Source: Anniella stebbinsi (Eukaryota > Chordata > Lepidosauria > Squamata > Anniellidae). From it: a stretch of DNA of 64,000 nucleotides. How positions within the stretch are numbered: the stretch's first letter is position 1; each line of letters opens with the position of its first letter. Made by a program: the position numbers and the translations under genes. The stretch is from contig JARDYH010000003.1 of NCBI GenBank assembly GCA_029215795.1, positions 260,125,562-260,189,561 of the forward strand. The letters run 5' to 3'. The notes beneath the pieces were generated by a model. It was not told where the DNA came from. It searched no databases and saw only the letters and a list, made by a program, of their open reading frames with translations. Shown here piece after piece: positions 10,251 through 21,144 of the stretch.

Positions 10251-11084
10251 GAAGAGAGTCCAGGTGGGGATAATGACTGTACAAATGCAAAGCTCAACAG
10301 GGGATTAAAGTTAGATGAAAGGATGTAGCACTGCAGCAAGAAGTAACTGAAAACTAGCACTGGATAATGGCTGGAGGACCTTCCTGCCCTGTCCATATCT
10401 GAAAGTTCAACTCTCATCAGCAGCGACAGCAACACCTGATTGGCATGTATTCCAACAGTTTATACAGGTGTGTATGCTTGACCTTTTCTCTTGTCTATCA
10501 ATATGTTCCTTACAAGTTGCCATCCCATATGAGCCATCATTCATAATTCTCTTCTCCTTGAAACCCAAGGCTCCTTCCCCATCTTCCATCCTCCCCCTCT
10601 GCATCCTTGCCATCCTTACCATTCACACTTTGTGTTCTTTAACCACAAGTGGACAATGGAGATGTGGAGAAGGGGATGCAGGACTGCACCATCGCCCCAC
10701 CTGAGTGTCATATCTTTAGATTTGGCACAAGAAGCCAGAGGTCTGAAGAGTGGTACTATGTGCATTCAGAGATATATGCCTAGATGTTCCACATGATTGG
10801 ACATCCTGAGTGATTCGGATTCCTGACGATGTGGAGCACCAATGAACATATATCTGTACATGGGTAAGTAGGAGTCCTTCAGGCTTTCAGCTCCACGCAT
10901 GGAGGACCAGGGTTGGGGCGCTGGCACATATGACATTGGGGGCAGGGCCAATGGAGATGGTCTGAAACCTCAGATTGGAATATCTTGAGCGGAAACTAAA
11001 GTGCTTTGCTTCATCTGCCTATTTGGTTTCTTTTGGCCTTTTGCTACTTTTCTACCTTTCATGTGCCTCTAGGCTGCTAACAGT
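10251..11084. other. Unassigned sequence
   Basis: No gene or repeat family recognised. Confidence 0.4.
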
Positions 11085-11173
11085 CATGGAATAAGAGGAG
11101 AGATCCTCCTATGAACCACTAACTGGGTAAAGAACAGAAAGCAGAGAGTAAGAATAAATGATGAATTCTCCCA

Positions 11174-11389
11174 ATGGATGATGTAAACAGGGGGGTCCCA
11201 CAGGGATCTGTATTGGGATATGTGCTTTTCAAACTCTTCATAAATGGTCTGGAGTTAGAAGTAAACAGTGAAGTGGCCAACTTTGTTGATGACACCAAAT
11301 TATTTAGAGTGGCTAAAACAAAATGGGATTGCGAGGAGCTCCAAAAGGATCTCAGCTTGCCTCAAAATGGCAAATGCTGTTCAGCGTAA
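11174..11389 (+). pseudogene. CR1 reverse transcriptase fragment (motifs B and C)
   Basis: The 71-residue frame contains GVPQGSVLG (residues 7-15), the RT motif B loop, and FVDD (37-40) in place of the usual catalytic YADD motif. The two metal-binding aspartates remain. 'INGLE' replaces the usual IND. The fragment lacks motif A and the endonuclease, which would lie upstream of the truncation. It is part of the LINE at 11085-12045. The frame ends where the normal protein would continue, and the downstream frame (11483-11797) resumes in another register. Confidence 0.85.
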
Positions 11390-11482
11390 GAAATCATGAA
11401 GAGATACACACTGGGGCAAAAAAAATCCCAACTTCAAGTATGAGCTGATAGAATCTGAGCTAGTGGTGCCTGACTAAGGGTT

Positions 11483-11797
11483 GTGGTGGACAGCTCAATG
11501 AAAGTGTCAACCCAGTGTGCAGTAGCTGTGAAAAATGCCAATTCCATCTTAGGTATAATTAGAAAAGCAATAGAAAATAAAACTGCCAAGATCATACTCC
11601 CCTGTGCAGAGAAAGTGTGCAGAAAGTGGATAGAGGGACAAGTTTTCTCCTTCTCTTATAATTCTAGATCCCGGGGTCATCCTATGAAGCTGATTGGTGG
11701 GAGATTCAGGGAAGATGAAAGGAAGTACTTCTTCATGCAGCACATAGTTAAACTATGGATTTTACTACCACAAGAAGTAGTGATGGCCACCAATTGA
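11483..11797 (+). pseudogene. CR1 RT C-terminal fragment
   Basis: This frame continues the same LINE. It contains 'NSILGIIRKAIENKT' and then 'SRGHPMKLIGGRF', 'DERKYFF' and 'LWILLPQEVV', which is the conserved C-terminal tail of CR1-like RT proteins. The middle section (the usual 'MIKGLE..LFSLEKRR' block) is deleted: residues pass directly from the KI-rich segment to the GHPMKL segment. The homologous block is kept in the minus-strand copy at 39899-40336. Confidence 0.8.
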
Positions 11798-12330
11798 ATG
11801 GCTTTAAAGGGGGATTGGACAAATTCATGAAGGACAAGGCTACTAGTCCTGATGGCTATATGCTACCTCCAGTATTAGATGCAGTATAACTATGAACACC
11901 AGTTCCTGGGGAACATGGGCACAAGGATGTTGCTGCACTCATGTCCTGCTTGTGGGTTTCCCTTGGGCAGCTGGTTGACCAGTGTGTGAAGAGAATGCTG
12001 AGCTAGATGGACCCTTGTTCTGATCCAGCATGGCACTTAAGTTCTTAGCCCAGCTGGCCATAGGTAGGGAGCCGGCATATGCAGGATTTTTCAAGCAACA
12101 TGAGAAAGGGACAACAGTCGAATTTCCTTCATGTAACATATTTAAAGTGTCAGTCTAGGAAAGGTTTTTTCCCCCTCCTTCCAATTACTCCAGGACAAAA
12201 TCTATGTGGATTGGGGATCTGTGAAGTGTCCCAGAATGTATCAGATTCACCCAATCACCATGCATTCTTCAATCCTCCAAAATCACGTTTGAAGAACATT
12301 TTGTGGCAAGGGACGTTGAGCAGAAGAGGA

Positions 12331-12480
12331 GTTTTGTTGACTCAGACCAAAGGTTGGTCCAGTGAAGCATCCCATTTCCCACATTCCTGGCCAGCCGGAA
12401 GATCCAGGAAGCCCATAAGCAGGACTTGAAGGCAGTACCCACACCCACCCCGCTGTTGCCATCACCACGTCCTGTTTGCT
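12331..12480 (-). mobile_element. Old CR1-type 3' end fragment
   Basis: 'GACTCAGACCAAAGGTTGG' followed by 'AGGAAGCCCATAAGCAGGAC' and 'CTGTTGCCATCACC' follows the order of the type A CR1 3' end, strongly diverged. Confidence 0.5.
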
Positions 12481-12889
12481 GGACCCATCACAGAAACGAG
12501 ATCAACTTGGATCTCCTCAGAGGCTAGTTGGAGAAAGGTCGCCTCATTGTGGAAGGCAAAAAGAAAGAAAACTCCTGTTACAAACTGGTAAAGGAACTGT
12601 GATTGCTTATTGTGGGATTTCTTCATCCAGGAGTAGGATTCTGGGACAAGGTGCAAATAGTCCTAGTTTGGGAGAGGGCGATATATCAGCCCAAGGGACA
12701 GGTATGTCAAAAGCGCCCAAGAGGGGGGTGGAGTCCAACAGACCCCTCCCCCCACTTGGCCCCTTGGACTTACCAAGCCGAACTGCCACCCCTGCCCGCC
12801 GAGCCCCCACAACTTACAGGACTTGTCTGAGAGTACTCGGCCACCATCCACAAGCGCCCCGCAGCCATCGGAGTCATCATGTTATGGAA
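12481..12889. other. Unassigned GC-rich sequence
   Basis: The stretch is C-rich on the plus strand. Overlapping open frames on both strands (up to 189 codons) follow from the GC-rich composition and show no recognisable domain. Confidence 0.35.
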
Positions 12890-13225
12890 CTACGGCAACT
12901 AATGTTCCTTTGTAAATGTAAACGTGTTGGAATGGTGGCCTCACATCCTCCTCCTGCAACGTCTCCATCCTGCTGTGGTAACTCGGATGGGAATAGGGGA
13001 AGGGACTGGTGCTCCTTTCTTGTCTTCCCAGCTTGGCTACCATGATGGCAGTGGTGGGCAGAAGGAGGGCAACAGAGAAGCCCCTCTCGGCCTCCTCTTG
13101 CCCCACTGGCCCTGCTGGCTTCTTCTCCTCCAATTTCAGCTACCATGGAGGCAGCCGTGGTAGCAGGGAAGGAGGAAGAGGAGGGGCTTCCGTTTCCACA
13201 AGTTTACATTTACAGAAAAGCATGA
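12890..13225. mobile_element. GC-rich fold-back element
   Basis: The left arm 'TTTGTAAATGTAAACGTG' (about 12909) faces the right arm 'AAGTTTACATTTACAGAAAA' (about 13199) in inverted orientation. The interior holds partly repeated blocks around 'GCTACCATG' and 'GCAGCCGTGG/GGCAGTGGTGG'. The structure fits a non-autonomous DNA transposon, seen only once here, so the ends are uncertain. Confidence 0.5.
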
Positions 13226-14097
13226 GTCAGCCTATTCATGTAAAATGGTGACCTGCTGAGGCAGTGGACAGCTGACGGACCTGCTCACCAGGCATGGGGC
13301 TGCTCAGTGAGTGGGTCCAGGTGACCATGAGGCTCATCGAATGCTCCTGGGGAACGTGAGCAAGGGTGGTGCCTCGGTGAGCGCCCAAGGAAGCTGGGCG
13401 GGAGTGAATCCGTCCATACCTAAGTAGAGAACATGCTTTGTAAAGGTTAGACCTTGATCTCCAATTAAAGGACCTCAATGGGAAAGTCCTCTGCCTTAGT
13501 TCATGGAGAGCCACTGCAAATTGGAGATGCATGGCCCAGGGCTAAGATAAACAATTGGCTTATCTAGTCCTGCCGTATACAAAGGCGCCTTTGTGTGTCG
13601 ACTGGAGTGAAGAAAGCAGCGCTTCTCCTCATGAGGCAAAACTATAGAATAGTGACTATTGTGTACTTTATTATCCATCAAGATGATCTACGACAACTCG
13701 AATACAATAATACGGCAGCCAAGCAAAGCATTTGGAAAGATTCTGCTGAGAGTGCAGTTGATACCGTAACATTTTTCAGGAGCGTTTGGGACATGCAGCA
13801 TTTTTAATGTACAGCTTGCGTTTATATAGTGCCACCCATAAACCAATCACACGGTGCAGCGCATTAAGGTTGAACAGACTATTTGATTAAAACAGAGCCT
13901 TCAGAATCCATTCCATCACATTTTAGAAAGCAATGCTTAAAATGTAGCATTTCAGTTTAGACTTAAATAGTGGCATAAAAATGGAGGAAGCCCTTCAGGT
14001 AGTGAAAAGCAGAAATGTCATGGTTAAGAGAGATAAAAAGGCAACCCAAGGGCCCTGCACTATCATAAACAGGGCAACAAGACAGAACATGAAGAAC
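13226..14097. other. Unassigned sequence
   Basis: No gene or repeat family is recognised with confidence. Confidence 0.4.
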
Positions 14098-14387
14098 CTC
14101 GTCGGCGGGCCTTCTCTGTAGTGGCACCCACGCTCTGGAAAACCGTCCCTCGTGCGGTTCGGGAGACAGAAAATGTTACAACTTTTAAAAGTCTCCTGAA
14201 GACATACCTTTTTACACAGGCTTTCCCTGGTTTTATATGTAGCTTGTTTTATACTGCCTTTTTAACATTTTGGAGTTTAAATTTATATTGTTGTTCTTAT
14301 GGTTTTTAACTGTGCACTGCCCAGAGAGCTTCAGCTGATGGGCAATATGAAGATGCAATGAATAAATAAATAAATAAATGAATAAAC
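14098..14387 (+). mobile_element. LINE 3' end (L2/CR1 superfamily) with (AATA)n tail
   Basis: The segment encodes the C-terminal end of a LINE RT protein, then a short 3' untranslated region with 'CTGCCCAGAGAGCTTCAGCT', and ends in (AATA)n at 14359-14387. It is the plus-strand counterpart of the minus-strand LINE end at 14824. Confidence 0.8.
14121..14309 (+). pseudogene. LINE RT C-terminal tail
   Basis: The 62-residue frame begins 'APTLWKTVPRAVRE' and continues 'TTFKSLLKTYLFTQAF', the conserved C-terminal motif (A..LWN.LP..VR, then FK..LKT.LF) of L2/CR1 LINE proteins. Upstream domains are absent. The adjacent preceding sequence 'RRAFS' is readable in the same frame from about 14104. Confidence 0.8.
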
Positions 14388-14823
14388 ATACATGGACTAG
14401 GTCAGAGTTAAAGGGTAATGGAAATGTTCAGGAATTTAAGCAAAATGTGCGGCCACCCCAATTCTAACCTTGATGACCTGTTGGTTTTTAATGGGATTTC
14501 TCTCCAAGGACAGGCCAAATTCTATGAGCCTGTCAAAAATGTAAGATAAGGCTTAATTCCCATGTGCATATAGCACATGAAGAACTTGCAGGGGGCCTGC
14601 CCCGCAAGTTCTTCAAGCAATGCTTGGACGGCCCTGTTCTGGGAGTGCTCGGCAATGCACACTTTCCAGAGGCCCACAGAAAGTAAGAATTAGAGTGGAG
14701 GTGAGAAATACACAATCTCTCCATCCTTGGGGAAATTGCAGATCTCCCCCCCACACCAATGGGGACCATAAAAGCCTTGTTAATAGGGCCTTTAAGCCCC
14801 CTTCCATGGGTGGGAAAATTGTG
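14388..14823. other. Spacer between two LINE ends
   Basis: No gene is seen. A GC-rich section near 14590-14670 contains a short inverted pair around CTTGCAGGG/CCCGCAAG. Confidence 0.4.
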
Positions 14824-15039
14824 TATTTTATTTATTTATTTATTTATTTATTTATTGCATTTCTATACTGCCCAATAGCCAAAGCTCTCTGGGCAGATTA
14901 CAAAAATTAAAACCATAAAAACCATTCAAAATATAAATCAATCTGAAGAACTGTTAAAACACTGTGAAAATAAAAAAAGGTATTCACCTGGCGTCTAAAG
15001 GAGTATAATGTAGATGCCAGGCGAACCTCTCTGGGGAGC

Positions 15040-15610
15040 TCATTCCACAGCCCTCCTTTGGCTAATTTCCTTTGGCAAGTGCTCACGGAGAAGGACCCCC
15101 AAGGATGATCTTAGGGTCTGGGCAGGTACATATGGGAGGAGGCGTTCCTTCAGATAACCTGGCCCCCAGCCATTAAAGGCTTTGGATGTTAATACCAGCA
15201 TTTTGAATTGGGTCTGGATCTGGACCAGCAGCCAGTGAAGCTGGAAAAAGACTGGCATAATGTGTTCCCATTGGCCAGTCCCTGTTAACAGTCTGGCTGC
15301 CCTGCTTTGTACCAGTTGAAGTTTCCGGACCATTTTCAAAGGCAACGTATAACGCATTGCAGTAATCCAGATGAGAGGTTATCAGAGCGTGGATAACTGC
15401 AGCTAGTCTATCTCTGTCCAGATAAGGGTGCAGTTGATATATCAGCCTAAGCTGATAAAAGGTGCTCCTTGCCACTGAGTTCACCTGTGCCTCAAGTGAC
15501 AGTTCTGGATCCAGGAGCACCCCCAAACTACAGACCCGAACCTTTAGGAGGAGTGCAACCCCCTCCAGAACAGGGTGAACATCACCTAGCCAGACAGACG
15601 AACCACCCAC
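15040..15610 (-). pseudogene. LINE RT C-terminal domain, frameshifted
   Basis: Two overlapping minus-strand frames cover the post-RT region. The upstream frame (15173-15610) has 'VRVCSLGVLLDPELSLEAQV' and 'QLRLIYQLHPYL', and the downstream one (15040-15357) has 'LVQSRAARLLTGTG' and 'GPGYLKERLLPYVP'. These are consecutive blocks of one ancestral protein separated by a frameshift near 15260-15300. The normal end 'LWN.LP' lies just beyond and is out of frame. Confidence 0.85.
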
Positions 15611-15792
15611 AAACAGTACCTCCGTTTTATCTGGATTGAGTCTCAGTTGTTGGCCCTCATCCAGTCCATTGCCATGTCACTGATTCAGATACTGCCTCAC
15701 CTGGGTTTGATGAAAAGGAGAGGTAGAGCTGGTGTCATCCACATATTAATGACACCTCAGCCCACATCTCCGGATAACCTCTCCCAGTGGTT

Positions 15793-16350
15793 TCATATAA
15801 ATGTTGAACAGCATAGGGGATAAAATAGAACCCCATGACCAAGGTGCCATGGCACAGAGCAATAATCCCCCAGCAGCATCTTCTGAAATTGGCTATCCAA
15901 GTAGGAGCAGAACCACTGTAACACAGTGCCTCCAACTCCCAGTCCAGACAACCTATCCAGAAGGATACCATGGTCAATGGTATCGAAAGCCACTGAGAAC
16001 TCAAAGAGAATCAACAGGGTTGCACTCCCCCTGTCTCTCTCCCGGCAAAGGTCATCCCACAGGGTGACCAAGGCAGTTTCCCTTCCAAAACCAGACCTGA
16101 AGCCTGATTGAAATGGATCTAGATAATCAATTTCATTCAAGAGTGCCTGGAGTTGTCCCGCAACCACCCGCTTAAACACCTTGCCCAGAAAGGGGATATT
16201 AGCCACCAGCCTATAATTGTTAACATCCTCCGGGTCCAGGTTAGGCGTTTTTAGGAGTGGTCTAATTACCGCCTCTTTTAAAGAGGCTGGCACCACTCCC
16301 TCTCTCAGGGAGGCATTTACATTACACAGCGGGGGACAAAGGGTGCGCAC
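15793..16350 (-). pseudogene. LINE reverse transcriptase fragment (fingers/palm)
   Basis: The 185-residue frame has 'SLREGVVPASLKEAVIRPLL' (residues 14-33), NNYR (44-47), and AFDTIDHG (121-128). In motif A the first catalytic aspartate of the usual LDLSAAFD is replaced: the text reads FEFSVAFD. Motif B, normally GVPQGSILSP, is degraded to 'HGVLFYPLC'. Beyond the frame, a YVDD-like codon series is readable near 15745-15760. The protein cannot be active. Confidence 0.88.
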
Positions 16351-17467
16351 AGGTCAGGTGAGTTCCGCCCAGACCTGCACCTTCTTTGTCCTGCAGCCAG
16401 CAATGGGGTAAAAATCCACTGGGCATGTCCGTCAGGGCCCAGACGCAGGGGTGCCCCTGCTCTTGTAGGCCCTGGCAGATTGCTATGTGCATATTTATTT
16501 GCTTTACAGCACTTGGTAAGTGAACCAATTGAACTACTTCTCAAACTATGGGGTACTGTACACATAGGATAGAAGCCACAGGAGACCTCAGCGGGGCTGA
16601 ACCTACCAACAGGAAGAGTGTGATCGTCAAGGTGTTAGGGGAGAGAGCTGTGTGCCACATGACCTGCCCTTTCACTAGCCTGCTACCTTCAAAGGTGCAG
16701 TGGAGGATGCTGGCCAATCACCAGATTCAACTGCCAAGTCCTGTCAGCTTTTGAATATGGAATGGGAATGGGGCGCCATTTTGTTCTTCACCTCAGACAG
16801 CAAAATATCTTGGGACAGCCCTGAAGCTCAGGAGGTAATGAGCCATTTCCAATAATACAATCCCGAAGCAGGTGGAACTTTTCTCCCCCTTGCGCTGGGC
16901 CAAAATTTCTCAGAAATTTTTTTTTTTGAGAAATGTTCTGTGGATTTTCCTATCTAAACTCCTCCCAAACTGCAGAGAATTTCAGCCCCTCCCTCATGAA
17001 TATACCATGACCCCCACCCGCACCCTACATTTTTCTGCTCACTAAAAGAAATGAGAATTTGGGTGGGGGACTGTGGAACCAGTCTTAATATTGTTTAAAC
17101 CTTATTTTAATGTTCTTGAAGGAAGCAACAGGATTGGCTGCTACTCCTTCCAGACCTCTTTTCTTAGCCCTTTGCTTCCTCCATCTATAAGCATGAATTT
17201 GGGACGCTTGAGGAATTTTATCTTTGCACATTCTGAGGTAAACTGACTTGATCTCCACCTCCCAGACGAATGTGTAGATTACAAAGTAACTGTCCTTCAG
17301 ATTTCATGGTTCTCCAAATGAGAATTTTTGTTCTAACCCCTAGATGTTGAAGAGATTTTATTATATTCAGTGGTATAAAAATACCACAAATAAAACAAAC
17401 AAATAAATAAATAAGTATTCTATCCCCTCGATCCAGCCACAAATGATATTTCATTAAATATCTCCCC
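16351..17467. other. Unassigned sequence with poly-T run
   Basis: A T-run of about 12 bases lies near 16916-16927. No gene or known repeat family is recognised. Confidence 0.4.
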
Positions 17468-17492
17468 CACCACACACACACACACACACACA
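17468..17492. repeat. (CA)n microsatellite
   Basis: About 12 CA units without interruption. Confidence 0.95.
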
Positions 17493-17597
17493 TTTTGCCA
17501 GCCAGAAATAAGGGTGCGAATTTTGGAAGGCCATTTTCTCTCAGTCCTACCAGCCAAGGATGAATTCTCCAGAGGATCCTTTTTGACAGTGACATCC

Positions 17598-17672
17598 TGT
17601 AGATGCCTATTCAGAAATAAATTTGACTGGGTTCAATGAGACTTACTCCCAGGTAAGGATGTCTATCATTGC
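17598..17672. repeat. GTAAG-type dispersed repeat fragment
   Basis: 'GAGACTTACTCCCAGGTAAG' resembles the units of the block at 21738-21960. A single fragmentary copy. Confidence 0.45.
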
Positions 17673-17798
17673 AGCCTGGCCTACATTGGATTAATGGTTA
17701 CCATTGCCCCATTCCACCAGGAGAATTTGGGAAGAAGGGAGTTCAGTGCTGCTAACTATGAATTCAGGGTATGTGGGGGTGGGGGAAGGGGGGTTATG

Positions 17799-18019
17799 CA
17801 GTCGAGGCTGGTGGCTCTGATTTTGGTGGGACTAAGAATCCATTCTGGGTTTCAGTCAGATCAAGCCAGAACTCTAAAGAAGCTATCCAAGGTGGTGAAG
17901 CCTATCCCCAAAATAAGTTTAGTGCTTTGGATAGTTCTTTTAGAGTTCTGGCTGGTTCTGACTCAAACCCAGAATGGAGTCACGTCCCTACCCCAATCAG
18001 AGCCACCATCCTCCACTTG
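17799..18019. mobile_element. Palindromic MITE, CAGTGGAGGCTGG family, copy 2
   Basis: It begins CAGTCGAGGCTGGTGGCTCT and ends with an inverted 'AGAGCCACCATCCTCCACTTG'. It is colinear with copy 1, sharing for example 'CCCCAAAATAAGTTTAGTGC' against 'CCTCAAAATAGGTTCAGCAC'. The whole 221 bases form an imperfect hairpin. No target duplication is evident. Confidence 0.75.
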
Positions 18020-18554
18020 TTTTAAGAGAGGTCTTGGTTGTATTTTCACTCTTTTAATGTCAGTGTTGATTTTTTTATCCCAGTCTACAGTTTGAGTGCA
18101 GCTTCTCACTTGCTGAGCAGATTATTGGGCTGGTTTCAGGAGATTGGGGAATAAGGAGGGAATGGAGTCTTTTTGAAATTTTAAAGATTGAAAAACATGG
18201 GGTTTGGAGCATTAGTCATCTCAATCATAAATCCACTATCTCTTGGTCCCCAGCCTGTAAGAACTAGATAACAATGCTAATCCACCTTAAAGGGTTGTTT
18301 TAATGATAACTGAGAGCTCCACCACATCAGCGATTTATCGCACACTCGCCATGCCTGGTATGTGGTTTTGCAGCGTGGCACTCACATGACGTTGTCCCTG
18401 TCCTGTCCTGCTCTCCCCCTTGTTGCATTTTATTTTGGTGCAGGGAAAGTCTGAATTATTTTGCCCTCTTGCTTTTTCCTTTTCCCGGGAGATGATAGTG
18501 GCCCAACATGGGCCCAGGCCCTCCCAGCTGGGTACTGTGTCAGTGAGCAGGTGA
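18020..18554. other. Unassigned sequence
   Basis: No gene or repeat family is recognised before the 5' truncation point of the next LINE. Confidence 0.4.
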
Positions 18555-18608
18555 GGGAAAGTGGGCAGGGGGGTGGAGTAGCTGTGGTCTACAAAGACAA
18601 ATCTTAAC

Positions 18609-19271
18609 ATGACCAGAATTCCTGTCCGGCAATTGAATCACATTGAGTGTACGTACCTGAATCTGAAGACCAGGGATAGACTAGGGATTCTGTCAGCGTA
18701 CCGGCCACCCCGCTGCCTATCAGACTCCCTGGCCAAGCTTACGGAACTGGTCTCGGAGCTGGTGTTGGATTCGCCCAAGCTTTTGGTCCTGGGCGATTTC
18801 AACATCCCATTCGAGGCTGGTTTGTCAGGTGGAGCTCAGGAGTTCATGGCATCCATGACAAACATGGGCCTATCCCAATTGGTCTCTGGACCCACTCATT
18901 CAGCAGGTCACACCCTCGATGCTGTTTTCAGTTCCGAACAGACAGATCTGTGGGCGGAGGTAACAAATACCTCCGAATTGTCATGGACAGATCATTTTCT
19001 GGTCAGGGTTAGTATCATGGCTACCACCCACCCCTGCAGAGGTGGCGGACCTATTAAGATGGTTCGCCCTCAAAGGATGATGGATCCTGTTGGGAAAGCC
19101 TTAGAGGGTGCTATGGCTGGTATCATCGATGATCCTGTAGAAGCCCAGGTTAACAGATGGAATCAAGATCTGACTAGGGCTATCAACAAGATCGCCCCCA
19201 AACGTCCTCTCCGACCCACTTCTAATCAGGCACCTTGGTATACTGATGATCTCAGGGAGTTGAGTGGGTAG
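18609..19271 (+). pseudogene. LINE AP-type endonuclease domain, degraded
   Basis: The 220-residue frame carries apurinic-type endonuclease signatures: LGDFNIP (residues 61-67), HTLDAVFS (101-108), and WTDHFLV (126-132), where the usual SDH is TDH. In LINEs this domain nicks target DNA to start reverse transcription. 'APWYTDDLREL' near the end belongs to the linker to RT. A stop codon at 19269 interrupts the polyprotein. The N-terminal catalytic part is missing through truncation. Confidence 0.9.
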
Positions 19272-19349
19272 GATGATGACTGGAGCGCTGATGGCGGAAA
19301 ACTCGACTTATATCCGACAAGACATGACATAGAGAACATCTCCGTTCCT

Positions 19350-19901
19350 ATGGAGTGGCAATACGTGCAGCGAAGAAAGCTTTCTTCTCTGTACGAATTG
19401 CGTCTGCAAACTCACGTCCAGCAGGCACCTTCCCCCCTGAATCCAATCTTAGAGCCTTTGGTAGTTCGCTGTGATGCCTTTAACTATCATTTCACAGATA
19501 AAATCTCTCGGATAAGAGCCGACTTAGATGCCGTCGTTCTAGCAGAGGCTGACAATGGAGTGTCCAGCGACTCCGCGAGTAGGATTACACTGGATCAGTT
19601 TCAGTTGGTGAGTACCTAGGACGTGGACAAGCTGCTTGGATGAGTGAGGAAAACGACTTGCCCTCCCGATCCCTGTCCTTCTTGGCTGGTCATCCAGGGA
19701 GGAGATGCAGTTAGATCACATCTACAACATATTATTAATGCATCTCTCAGGGAGGGGAGTTTTCCAACATGTTTAAAAGAAGCAGTAGTACGTCCGCTTC
19801 TAAAAAATCCCTCCCTGGATCCCCTGGAGCTTAATAACTACAGGCCAGTATCAAACCTTCTGTTTTTGGGCAAGGTGATTGAGAGGGCGGTTGTCTCCTA
19901 A
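19350..19901 (+). pseudogene. LINE linker and RT fingers region
   Basis: Two frames in the same register (19350-19619 and 19644-19901), separated by stops, cover the linker ('ISRIRADLDAVV') and the RT finger region: '[20 protein letters not shown]', then '[20 protein letters not shown]'. The latter is the conserved NNYRP..N block. A frameshift near 19890 moves the palm domain into another frame. Confidence 0.9.
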
Positions 19902-20499
19902 CTCCCAAGCAGTTTTGGATGATACAGATTTTCTAGACCCATTTCAAACTGGCTTCAGGGTAGGATACGGAGTTGAGACTGCTATGGTCACTTTAGTGGA
20001 TGATCTACGCCTGAGTATTGACAGAGGGAGTGTGTCCCTGGACCTCTCAGCGGCTTTCGATACCATCGACTATGGTATCCTTCTGGAATGCCTGAGGGGA
20101 CTGGGAATCGGGGGCACTGTGCTTCAGTGGTTCTGGTCCTATCTCTCAGGCAGATTCCAGATGGGGATGCTTGGGGATAGCTGCTCTTCAAAGAAGGAGC
20201 TGCTATGTGGTGTACCACAAGGTGCCATCCTTTCCCCAATGCTGTTTAACATTTATATGAAACCGCTGGGAGAGATCATCCGGAGGCATGAGGCGGGGTG
20301 TTATCAGTATGCTGATGACACCCAAATATATTTCTCTATGCCTTCGACAGCAGTGTCAGCTAAGGATAGTGTGTCTCCTCTGAATGAATGCTTGGAGGTG
20401 GTAATGGACAGGATGAGGAAAAACAAACTGAAGCTGAATCCAGACAAGACAGAGGTGCTTGCTGTCAAAGGCCACCACCTGGGTTTGGAGGTGTTTTAA
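19879..20499 (+). pseudogene. LINE reverse transcriptase palm domain
   Basis: The 206-residue frame contains motif A DLSAAFDTID (residues 55-64), motif B GVPQGAILSP (111-120), and the catalytic YADD (144-147), all intact. 'KLNPDKTEVL' near residue 190 marks the end of the palm/thumb transition. It begins after a frameshift relative to the NNYRP block. The active-site residues survive although the polyprotein is broken, so the copy is not very ancient. Confidence 0.92.
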
Positions 20500-21144
20500 C
20501 CAGTTCTGGATGGAGTTACACTCCCCTGAAAGACTGTGTTCGCAGCTTGGGGGTACTCCTGGATCCGTCACTCCAAATGACAGCCCAGATAGATGCGACG
20601 GCCAGGTGTGCCTACTATCAGCTTCAGCTGATATGCCAGCTGAGCCCCTTCCTAGAGTTGTAAGACCTAAAGATGGTAGTGCACACTCTGGTAACTTCGA
20701 GGCTCAACTTCTTCAATGTGCTGTACATAGGGCTACCTTTGTGCCTAGTCTAGAAACTTCAACTAGTTCAGAATATGGCAGCCAGGTTGGTCATCGGTAC
20801 ACCTAGGGGGGACCACATTACACCATTGGCTGCCAATTAGTTTTTGGGCGAAGTATAAAGTGTTGGTTATTACATTTAAAGCCCTACATGGTTTGGGACC
20901 AAGTTACCTGCGGGATCACCTTCTCCCATATTATCCGCCTCACACATTCAGGTCCTCTGGGAAGAATTTACTTCAATCAGCCAGAACTAGGCTGATGAGT
21001 GTGACCCAGAGGACCTTCTCTTCTGTCTCTCCCCGACTGTGGAATGGCCTGCCAGGAGAGATTCGACAGCTTAGTAGTCTTCTTGAATTTAAGAGAGCCA
21101 TGAAGACTGATCTCTTCCAGCAGGCCTACCTAGTTGAATTTTAA
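20500..21144 (+). pseudogene. LINE C-terminal domain, frameshifted
   Basis: Fragments in three frames read 'CVRSLGVLLDPSLQM', 'YQLQLICQLSPF', and, in the last frame (20860-21144), 'FKALHGLGPSYLRDHLLPYY' and 'RLWNGLPGEIRQLSSLLEFK'. The order matches the minus-strand relative at 15040-15610 and the short copy at 14121-14309. Confidence 0.88.

Larger units (their letters stand above)
11085..12045 (+). mobile_element. CR1-type LINE, 5'-truncated, with RT remnant
   Basis: The element runs from within the reverse transcriptase (RT) gene to the common CR1 3' end 'GATCCAGCATGGCACTT'. It is the longest type A copy on the plus strand. It keeps RT motifs B and C, the connecting region, and the C-terminal 'GGRFREDERKYFF' segment, followed by the 3' untranslated region. 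Several frameshifts and stops make it non-functional. Confidence 0.9.
14824..16350 (-). mobile_element. L2/CR1-superfamily LINE, 1.5 kb, 5'-truncated
   Basis: Read on the minus strand, the element starts within the RT domain near 16350 and ends in a (TAAA)n tail at 14824-14855. It retains RT motif A, a degraded motif B, the C-motif and the C-terminal domain, spread over three frames. It has no endonuclease. The transition at about 16350 to unrelated sequence is the 5' truncation point. Confidence 0.92.

Noticed and set aside
12476..13045. A 189-codon plus-strand open frame
   Set aside because: The region is GC-rich and open in several frames on both strands, overlaps the fold-back at 12890, and the translation shows no domain.
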